Shown piece after piece: positions 1-4,945 of a stretch of 6,947 nucleotides of DNA. Each line of letters starts with the position of its first letter. Position 1 is the stretch's first letter. A program made the position numbers and the translations under genes. Where the stretch lies: the NCBI GenBank assembly GCA_947624855.1, contig CANQMC010000066.1:1-6947 (forward strand), in the 5' to 3' direction. This stretch comes from an uncultured Bacilli bacterium. Lineage in GTDB: Bacteria; Bacillota_I; Bacilli_A; RF39; UBA660. The notes below the pieces were generated by a model. The model made no database searches. It saw nothing but the letters and a program-made list of their open reading frames with translations, and had not been told where the DNA came from.

Positions 1-91
1 TTGCTGTAAAATAGGCATATGATATTCCTGTACTTATCAATAATACTACTACTAAGTAGATTATTACTTTTTTACTTCTTAATATTTCCAT
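1..91 (-). CDS. SipW-type signal peptide protein, N-terminal fragment (cut by left edge)
   Basis: The minus strand reads from an ATG at 91 into the window edge, giving 30 codons with no stop. The fragment has a short basic start (MEILRSKK), a hydrophobic core (VIIYLVVVLLI) and then STGISYAYFTA. The A-Y-F-T block right after the hydrophobic stretch is the hallmark of SipW-dependent signal peptides, seen in TasA/camelysin-type secreted or fibre-forming proteins. AAGGAG lies at 99-104, 7 bases before the ATG, and a good promoter lies further upstream. The mature protein is outside the window, so its function is unknown; it is probably exported and processed by a SipW-like signal peptidase. It is transcribed divergently from the XRE-type gene at 232. 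Confidence 0.72.
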   Translation of the reverse strand, partial: MEILRSKKVIIYLVVVLLISTGISYAYFTA

Positions 92-114
92 TGTTACTCT
101 CCTTATATTCTGAT

Positions 115-131
115 GTACCTTTTTAGGGTAC
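115..131. promoter_or_regulatory. Operator-like inverted repeat downstream of the SipW-type promoter
   Basis: The plus strand reads GTACC, seven bases, GGTAC (115-119 and 127-131). Related half-sites lie at 157-166 (AAGGTACCCT) and 170-175 (AAGGTA), so four GTACC/GGTAC-type half-sites cover or flank the promoter. This is the layout of a repressor operator. The adjacent XRE-type protein is the obvious candidate ligand, by position only. A similar 15-bp element lies in front of dnaG (4333-4347). Confidence 0.45.
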
Positions 132-142
132 TATTAATTATA

Positions 143-171
143 ATATTATCATAGCGAAGGTACCCTGTCAA
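143..171 (-). promoter_or_regulatory. Sigma-A-type promoter of the SipW-type gene
   Basis: On the minus strand, TTGACA (171-166) is a perfect -35. A 17-bp spacer follows, then TAATAT (148-143) as the -10. Transcription should start near 136, about 45 bases before the ATG at 91. A GGTACC palindrome (159-164) sits inside the spacer, so a repressor bound there would block polymerase. Confidence 0.7.
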
Positions 172-176
172 GGTAT

Positions 177-205
177 TTTTTAAATATCCTAACTAATTTT
201 ATAGT
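177..205 (+). promoter_or_regulatory. Weak candidate promoter for the XRE-type gene
   Basis: TATAGT at 200-205 is a reasonable -10, placed about 27 bases before the start codon. The matching -35 position (177-182) reads TTTTTA, which is poor. An activator, or a different start site such as the TATATA near 210, is possible. It is listed because the divergent gene needs a promoter somewhere in 172-216 and this is the best one visible. Confidence 0.3.
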
Positions 206-231
206 AATTTATATATAGGAGGAAATATACA

Positions 232-447
232 ATGAAATTAATCGCTAATGATTACGAAGCAAAATATGTTTTTAAAATTTTAAGAGAATGGACAGATCTT
301 ACGCAAGAGCAATTAGCTCAAGAATTAAACATGAGTATTCATGGTTTAAAAAAATATGAAAATGGTCAAAATAGATTCTTTTTTGAAACAATTATTGAAA
401 TTTGTAAGAATCATGGTATTACAATAACTTTTGAAAAGAAAATGTAA
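232..447 (+). CDS. Small XRE-type helix-turn-helix DNA-binding protein
   Basis: A 71-aa protein made almost entirely of one helix-turn-helix domain. Residues 23-46 (LTQEQLAQELNMS, then IHGLKKYENGQ) show the Cro/C1-type pattern: an L-T-Q-E-x-L-A first helix, a turn, a recognition helix around S35-Y42 and the typical K-Y-E-N-G end. The remainder (F50-I63) packs as a helix and finishes in a short hydrophobic strand (GITITFEKK). There is no ligand or oligomerisation domain, so it probably acts as a simple dimeric transcription regulator in the cytoplasm. The start is firm: AGGAGG at 217-222, 9 bases before the ATG. It shares a divergent control region with the SipW-type gene and is followed 44 bases later by the YqfQ-like gene, probably on the same transcript. 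The target is unknown; self-regulation and control of the divergent gene are inferences from position. Confidence 0.85.
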   Translation: MKLIANDYEAKYVFKILREWTDLTQEQLAQELNMSIHGLKKYENGQNRFFFETIIEICKNHGITITFEKKM

Positions 448-491
448 TACTTTTTTTCTTGTTATTCATATAATAATATAGGTGATTATCT

Positions 492-773
492 ATGTTTGGA
501 TCAGTTCCGGGTGGTCTTACTTTTACTAAAGTATTATCAGGTATATCTAAAACTTTAGGAATAGCAAATCAAGTTATTCCCCTTTATAGAGAAGCAAAAC
601 CAATGATTAATAATGCTAAAACTATCTTATCAGTTTTAAAAAGTATGAATGGAAAAGATAATAAAAGTAATAATTCTAATATAATTAAAGAAAATAAAAA
701 AACTACTAATACTGTAAATAATATTAATAGTAATTTTAATAATAATATTAATAGCCCTAAATTCTTTTTATAA
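492..773 (+). CDS. YqfQ/VrrA-like small protein with Asn-rich tail
   Basis: A 93-aa protein of unknown function. The N-terminal half is Gly-rich then helical (residues 9-52), with PLYREAKPMINNAKTIL at 30-46. This resembles the conserved P-x-x-(x)-Y-x-x-P-M-I segment of the Bacillus YqfQ (VrrA) family. The extreme C-terminus, PKFFL, resembles that family's PKLY ending. Between them, residues 54-88 are a low-complexity Asn/Lys/Ser linker containing a repeated NNINS. No signal peptide or membrane segment is seen. It is shorter than Bacillus YqfQ. Context supports the call: in B. subtilis yqfQ lies near trmK and sigA, and here the gene is directly next to trmK, though convergent. AGGTGA at 480-485 is 6 bases before the ATG. 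The family match is from memory of its motifs, so confidence is moderate. Confidence 0.62.
   Translation: MFGSVPGGLTFTKVLSGISKTLGIANQVIPLYREAKPMINNAKTILSVLKSMNGKDNKSNNSNIIKENKKTTNTVNNINSNFNNNINSPKFFL
717..754 (+). repeat. Two direct copies of a 14-bp repeat inside the Asn-rich tail
   Basis: AATAATATTAATAG occurs at 717-730 and again at 741-754, in the same reading frame, 24 bases (8 codons) apart. Both copies encode NNINS. The stretch between is also AAT-rich, so slippage could change the linker length in steps of three without breaking the frame. Confidence 0.6.
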
Positions 774-774
774 T

Positions 775-1395
775 TTAAATCTTTTTTAAATATTTAATAT
801 TTTTTTGATGTTTTAGTTTTTGAATTAAATGATTTTTAGGTATTTTATTTAAGATTAATAATTCTTTATTTAATAAATAATTATAATATTCCTTATTATT
901 ACTTTTACCAAATTTTAAAGTGTTTTTAGTTTCTTTAGTTTTATTTTTAGTAAATAACATTATAGGATAATATTTATTATTTTCTTTTATAATTAATTCT
1001 TTTTGAATGTAAAAACCTTTTTTAAACATTTTTTTTCGTAAATCATAATAGTTATTATTAGAACTTATAATAAATTTTTGAATATTTTTGGGAGTATTAT
1101 TTATAATGTCTAATATAGTGTTTGTTCCTACTCCAGCGATTATAACTGTATTAATTGTAGGTTCATTGATATTTTTAAAGCCATCCGATAAAAATGTTTT
1201 AATATTAACTTTATTTTTTTGGATATTTGCTAGGGCATTATTTAAAGCATTTTTACTTATATCTGAAGCATATACATTTTGACACAAGTTATTTTTTTTT
1301 AAATAAATAGCTAAATAAGCATGATCACAACAAGTATCTAAAACTATATCTTCTTTATTAATTAAGTTTGCGATTGTTTTTAGTTTTAAATTCAT
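775..1395 (-). CDS. trmK: tRNA (adenine(22)-N1)-methyltransferase TrmK
   Basis: A 206-aa class I SAM-dependent methyltransferase that should methylate N1 of adenine 22 in tRNA in the cytoplasm. Family landmarks in order: the SAM-binding loop VLDTCCDHAYLA (18-29, matching the usual D-I-G-S-D-H-A-Y-L-P), an acidic end of strand 2 (SDIS, D45), SDGF (70-73), IAGVGT (86-91, usually I-A-G-M-G-G), SSNNN with LRKKM (111-123) and KELIIKENNKYYPI (132-145). The C-terminus is the Lys/Asn-rich helical region typical of the family. It is slightly shorter than usual (about 225-240 aa). The ATG overlaps the rpoD stop (TAATG). The nearest SD-like AAAGGA (1411-1416) is about 15 bases away, so translation is probably coupled to rpoD. 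The last gene of dnaG-rpoD-trmK, it ends one base from the convergent YqfQ-like gene. Motif substitutions make the sequence divergent, but position and overall pattern support TrmK. Confidence 0.88.
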   Translation of the reverse strand: MNLKLKTIANLINKEDIVLDTCCDHAYLAIYLKKNNLCQNVYASDISKNALNNALANIQKNKVNIKTFLSDGFKNINEPTINTVIIAGVGTNTILDIINNTPKNIQKFIISSNNNYYDLRKKMFKKGFYIQKELIIKENNKYYPIMLFTKNKTKETKNTLKFGKSNNKEYYNYLLNKELLILNKIPKNHLIQKLKHQKNIKYLKKI

Positions 1396-2555
1396 TAGTC
1401 TGATAAGAAATCCTTTAATTTTTTGGCTCTAGATGGGTGACGTAATTTGCGAAGAGCTTTAGCTTCTATTTGACGAATTCTTTCACGTGTTACGTTAAAT
1501 TTTTTACCTACTTCTTCTAGAGTATGACAAGTACCATCAACTAAACCAAAACGTAATTCTAAAACTTCTTGTTCTCTTACTTGAAGTGTCATTAAAACAC
1601 TTTTAATTTCTTCTTTTAAGATTTCGTTTGTAGCGTATTCTTCAGGAGACATGCTTGATTCATCTTTAATAAAATCTCCTAAATGAGAATCATCTTCTTC
1701 CCCAATTGGAGTTTCTAAAGAAACAGGTTCTTGACTAATTTTTATTACTTCCCGAATTTTATCTAAACTTAAATTCATTTTTTTGGCTAATTCTTCTTCT
1801 GATGGTTCACGATTAAGTTCAAGAGTTAATTGTCTTTGAATTCGAGACATTTTATTTATGGTTTCTACCATGTGAACAGGTACTCTGATGGTTCTTGCTT
1901 GATCAGCTAAGGCTCTAGTTATAGCTTGTCTTATCCACCAAGTAGCATAAGTAGAAAATTTATAACCTTTATCACTATCGAATTTGTCAACTGCTTTCAT
2001 TAAACCGATGTTTCCTTCTTGAATTAAATCTAGGAATAATAAGCCTCTTCCAACATATCTTTTAGCAATACTTACAACTAATCTTAAATTAGATTCAGCT
2101 AGTTTATTTTTAGCTTCTTCATCACCACTAGCTACTTGTTCACTTAAAACTAATTCTTCTTCGGGAGATAATAGAGAAATTTTTCCTATTTCTTTTAAAT
2201 ACATTCTTACAGGATCATTGATATTAATATCTTTTGTTAATTCGGCATCACTTAATATTAAAGGTTCTTCTTCTAATATTTTGCCATTTGGTCCTTCCTC
2301 TTCTTCTTCAGTTGATATTACTTGAATATCATTTTCCATTAAAGTATTATAAATTTCATCTAAACTATCATTATCTATTTCTAAGCCTTTTAAAGCATCT
2401 GCTAGTTGTTCAAAAGTAATATAACTTTGATCTTTACCTAATTTTATTAAATCTTGTATACGTTCTTCTAATGATTTAATTTCATTAATTGCTTTTACTT
2501 GATTAATTTCAACTTTTTCTTCATTATTGATTTCAGTTTCTTTTTTATTTTCCAT
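1395..2555 (-). CDS. rpoD: Primary RNA polymerase sigma factor RpoD (SigA)
   Basis: The housekeeping sigma-70 factor, which directs RNA polymerase to -10/-35 promoters. From the chosen ATG the protein is 386 aa, near the Firmicutes norm. Region 1.1 covers about residues 28-80. An acidic linker follows (residues 82-100, rich in Glu). Region 1.2 contains DPVRMYLKEIG (114-124). Region 2 is near canonical, with AESNLRLVVSIAKRYVGRG, DLIQEGNIGLMKAVDKF and FSTYATWWIRQA (about 153-211). Region 3 follows (about 224-300). Region 4 ends with TLEEVGKKFNVTRERIRQIE and ALRKLRHPSR (345-376), the -35-binding helix-turn-helix. The ATG at 2555 is chosen over the in-frame GTG at 2564 because AAGGA at 2566-2570 is 10 bases from the ATG but only 1 base from the GTG. 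The gene overlaps the end of dnaG by 11 bases and trmK by 1, so it is the middle of the classic macromolecular-synthesis operon. Confidence 0.97.
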   Translation of the reverse strand: MENKKETEINNEEKVEINQVKAINEIKSLEERIQDLIKLGKDQSYITFEQLADALKGLEIDNDSLDEIYNTLMENDIQVISTEEEEEGPNGKILEEEPLILSDAELTKDININDPVRMYLKEIGKISLLSPEEELVLSEQVASGDEEAKNKLAESNLRLVVSIAKRYVGRGLLFLDLIQEGNIGLMKAVDKFDSDKGYKFSTYATWWIRQAITRALADQARTIRVPVHMVETINKMSRIQRQLTLELNREPSEEELAKKMNLSLDKIREVIKISQEPVSLETPIGEEDDSHLGDFIKDESSMSPEEYATNEILKEEIKSVLMTLQVREQEVLELRFGLVDGTCHTLEEVGKKFNVTRERIRQIEAKALRKLRHPSRAKKLKDFLSD

Positions 2556-4293
2556 TTTCAACACATCCTTTTTTTAATTCAATCAATTTATTAGCTAATT
2601 CTAATTTTTTACTAGCATCTAATTCATTTTTAATGGCCTCTTTTAATTCTTTTATTTCATCTTTATACATTTCTATTTGAGCTACTTTAAGATATTCTTT
2701 AAAAGCTTCAATTGTAAAATTTTCAGTATTATTATTTTTAATGATATTCATAACTTCATCATATAAATAATCTTTAGTACTGATATAACTAATGAAAGAA
2801 GCTACATCTATTTGACCATATTCTTCATAATAATATATTATTTCGTTAGCAATACTACGATATGTTTGATTATTAAAATATCCTAAATCTTCTTTAAATA
2901 TTTTAATAAAACTACTTTCATTAATCATAAAATAAATAATGCCTTCAGATGCTTTATTATACTTGGAAAGTTTAGGTTTTTCAAGTATTTTTTTAGGAGG
3001 ACTATCTTTTTTAGTTTTAGTTTCGACTTTTTTTAATTCCTGCTCTAATAAATCAAGGGGAATATCATATTCTTCACTTATTTTTTTTAAAGTAATTTCT
3101 TTAGTTAAATCATCATTTATGTTTTTTAAATTAGAAACAATATCTTTAATATATTTAACAAGATCTTCTGTTTTAGTTAAATCTTTATTATTTTTTAAAT
3201 AAGTTAATTTAAAATCTAAAAAACTTAGAGGATGATTTATATTTTCAATAATTTTAGATATACCATTTTTTAATATATATTCATCGGGATCTTTTTCGCC
3301 AGTTAATCTTACAACTAAAGGACTTAAACCAGCTTCTTCTAAAATATTACCATTAGTAAAAGTAGCATTGGCTCCAGCTTCATCATTATCTAGCATTAAT
3401 ATTATTTTGCTTCTTAAATTTTTTATTATACTTACTTGATCTTTTGTAAGGCTTGTCCCCATAAGAGCTAAAACATTTTTAACATTATTTCCATATAATC
3501 GCATAGCATCAACATTGCCTTCAACAATTATAACTTCTTTTTGTTTTTTGATATAAGGTAAGGCTCGATGATAATTAAAAATAATTTGACCTTTTTTAAA
3601 AATAACTGATTCTTTAGAATTAATATATTTTGCTTGATTAATATCTTCATATATACGACCAGTAAAACCTATAACTTCTCCTTCTAAATTATGAATTGGA
3701 AAAATAATACGATTTTGAAAAACATCCGTTATAAATTCATTATTTTGGTTTATTAATCCTAATTCTAATAAAGTTGGAATACTATATTTTTTATTAGTTA
3801 AAAGTTTATTTAAAGAATTATTATAATCAAGAGCTAAACCTAAATTAAAATCATTTATTAATTTATCATCTATAGATCTTTTTTGTAAATATTCTTTGGC
3901 TTTAGATCCTAAAGCACTATTTAAATTATTTTGATAAAATTTTAAAGCTAAATTCATTATTTCATATTCTGTTTCATGTTTTTTTACTTTAGATACTTTT
4001 TTAGTACCATGAAAATTTAAACCACATTTTTCGGCAACAATAGAAACAGCTTCGATAAAGCTAACATTTTCATAATCTTTAACAAAAGTAAAGACATTAC
4101 CAGATGCTCCACATGAAAAACATTTATATATTTGTTTTTCTTCGGAAACACTCATACTTGGAGAATGATCCTCATGAAAAGGACAAACTCCAAAATAATT
4201 TTTGCCTTTTAAAGTTAATGATATATAACTAGATATAATATCTACAATATTAGCATTTTTTCTTATAGCTTCAATTTCGGTATCTTGATTCAT
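2545..4293 (-). CDS. dnaG: DNA primase DnaG
   Basis: A 582-aa primase that makes RNA primers at the replication fork, working with the DnaB-type helicase. The N-terminal CHC2 zinc domain is intact: C37, H40, C58 and C61 (CPFHEDHSPS and CFSCGASG). The RNA polymerase core includes FQNRIIFPI (192-200). The TOPRIM domain follows, with E258 in VEGNVDAM and the acidic pair D302/D304 in LDNDEAG, plus KDPDEYI (334-340). These carry the metal-binding acids. From about 430 the helicase-interaction region begins, ending in a charged, probably coiled-coil helix (about 535-578). Length is close to Bacillus DnaG (about 600 aa). The ATG at 4293 follows AGGTGAT with about 4-5 bases of spacing. First gene of dnaG-rpoD-trmK. 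No clear promoter is seen in the 112-bp gap upstream, which carries the previous operon's terminator and a near-palindrome. Confidence 0.97.
   Translation of the reverse strand: MNQDTEIEAIRKNANIVDIISSYISLTLKGKNYFGVCPFHEDHSPSMSVSEEKQIYKCFSCGASGNVFTFVKDYENVSFIEAVSIVAEKCGLNFHGTKKVSKVKKHETEYEIMNLALKFYQNNLNSALGSKAKEYLQKRSIDDKLINDFNLGLALDYNNSLNKLLTNKKYSIPTLLELGLINQNNEFITDVFQNRIIFPIHNLEGEVIGFTGRIYEDINQAKYINSKESVIFKKGQIIFNYHRALPYIKKQKEVIIVEGNVDAMRLYGNNVKNVLALMGTSLTKDQVSIIKNLRSKIILMLDNDEAGANATFTNGNILEEAGLSPLVVRLTGEKDPDEYILKNGISKIIENINHPLSFLDFKLTYLKNNKDLTKTEDLVKYIKDIVSNLKNINDDLTKEITLKKISEEYDIPLDLLEQELKKVETKTKKDSPPKKILEKPKLSKYNKASEGIIYFMINESSFIKIFKEDLGYFNNQTYRSIANEIIYYYEEYGQIDVASFISYISTKDYLYDEVMNIIKNNNTENFTIEAFKEYLKVAQIEMYKDEIKELKEAIKNELDASKKLELANKLIELKKGCVENGK
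2566..2570 (-). promoter_or_regulatory. Ribosome binding site deciding the rpoD start
   Basis: AAGGA on the minus strand lies inside the 3' end of dnaG. Spacing to the ATG at 2555 is 10 bases. In-frame GTG (2564) and TTG (2561) codons lie too close to it to be used. Confidence 0.65.
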
Positions 4294-4332
4294 TTAATCA
4301 CCTACCTTATTTTAACTTCTATTTATATTTAT

Positions 4333-4347
4333 TACCCTTTTAGGGGA
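4333..4347. promoter_or_regulatory. Near-palindrome upstream of dnaG, similar to the element at 116-130
   Basis: The plus strand reads TACCCTTTTAGGGGA, built on CCCT-TTT-AGGG. It matches the 15 bases at 116-130 (TACCTTTTTAGGGTA) at 13 positions. It lies 40 bases before the dnaG ATG, between the terminator of the sortase operon and the dnaG ribosome site, where a promoter or its operator would be expected. No convincing -35/-10 pair is visible around it. It could be an operator or a short RNA stem. Confidence 0.4.
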
Positions 4348-4357
4348 TATTTCCTTT

Positions 4358-4392
4358 AAAAAAAGCAAATTTTTTTGAAAAATTTACTTTTT
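4358..4392 (-). terminator. Intrinsic terminator of the surface protein-sortase operon
   Basis: On the minus strand, 4392-4378 (AAAAAGTAAATTTTT) pairs with 4374-4360 (AAAAATTTGCTTTTT): 15 pairs including one G-U, with a 3-base loop. The transcript then ends in a run of U (4364-4358). It begins 13 bases after the sortase stop codon. The stem is almost all A-U and so fairly weak, but placement and U-run are right. Confidence 0.65.
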
Positions 4393-4405
4393 ATGACATT
4401 TTTAG

Positions 4406-4945
4406 TTATATTTTAGTAATTTTAGTTAGTTTAGCATAATAAATTGTTTGAGTTTTATTATTTTGATAAGTACATGTGATTAATGTTAAAAGATTAGAAT
4501 AATCTTGTTTTAAATATAATGTTCCAGTTTTAGCTTGATATTCTATTTCTTTAATATTATAAATATAAATATTTTGATTGTAATATAATTTTACTTCATC
4601 ATTTACTTTTAATTTATAAAGATTTTTAAAATAGGCTATAGAACTAGAACCAGAGTGAGATGCTAAGATTACATGACTTTTATTTTGATTTGGAAATATA
4701 CTTTTGGGGTGAACATAAATATTTTGATCAACATTGTTTTTTTCGTCTTGATATAATTCTTTTTTTAAATTAATTTTAGGTATTTCCAAAATAGCAAAAT
4801 AATTATCATGTTTAAGTATTTTAGCATTTATTTCTTTATTATTTACAACATTTTCTATTTTAGTTTTAGAATAACCATAAATATTTAAAAAAATTATACT
4901 TATAAAAGCACTAATTAAAATTATTTTAAGGCTTTTTCTTATCAT
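4406..4945 (-). CDS. Sortase family transpeptidase, membrane-anchored, lacking the usual Arg
   Basis: A 179-aa protein from the ATG at 4945. Sortases cleave a C-terminal LPXTG-type signal on the outer face of the membrane and join the protein to the wall or to another pilin. The N-terminus is basic (MIRKSLK) followed by a membrane anchor (about 8-24). The catalytic barrel carries H97 in ILASHSGSSS and C158 in TLITCTYQ. The conserved Arg expected a few residues after the Cys is absent: NNKTQTIYYAKL has none, and the only Arg in the protein is R3. An upstream in-frame TTG (4966) would add 7 residues; the ATG is preferred because it gives the normal basic-then-hydrophobic start. No clear ribosome site precedes either, so coupling to the preceding gene (20-base overlap) is likely. 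The natural substrate is that neighbour, with its VPKTG signal. Class is uncertain; it is a short class B/D-like enzyme. Confidence 0.85.
   Translation of the reverse strand: MIRKSLKIILISAFISIIFLNIYGYSKTKIENVVNNKEINAKILKHDNYFAILEIPKINLKKELYQDEKNNVDQNIYVHPKSIFPNQNKSHVILASHSGSSSIAYFKNLYKLKVNDEVKLYYNQNIYIYNIKEIEYQAKTGTLYLKQDYSNLLTLITCTYQNNKTQTIYYAKLTKITKI

Noticed and set aside
434..460. Hairpin with T-run after the XRE-type gene
   Set aside because: The stem is only about 7 bp, nearly all A-T, and overlaps the coding end; unlikely to end transcription.
469..474. Perfect TATAAT before the YqfQ-like gene
   Set aside because: Transcription would start near 481, cutting into the ribosome site, and no -35 lies at the right distance.
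1088..1282. Plus-strand open frame of 64 codons
   Set aside because: It lies wholly inside trmK on the other strand, has no ribosome site and no recognisable motif.
2234..2419. Plus-strand open frame of 61 codons
   Set aside because: It is antisense to the acidic and region 1.1 part of rpoD; its Leu/His-rich composition is a by-product of Glu/Asp codons read backwards.
2556..2564. GTG at 2564 as rpoD start (389 aa)
   Set aside because: The only ribosome site, AAGGA at 2566-2570, is 1 base from it; the ATG at 2555 has proper spacing.
2939..3202. Plus-strand open frame of 87 codons
   Set aside because: It is antisense to the C-terminal half of dnaG, which is clearly the real gene; no ribosome site.
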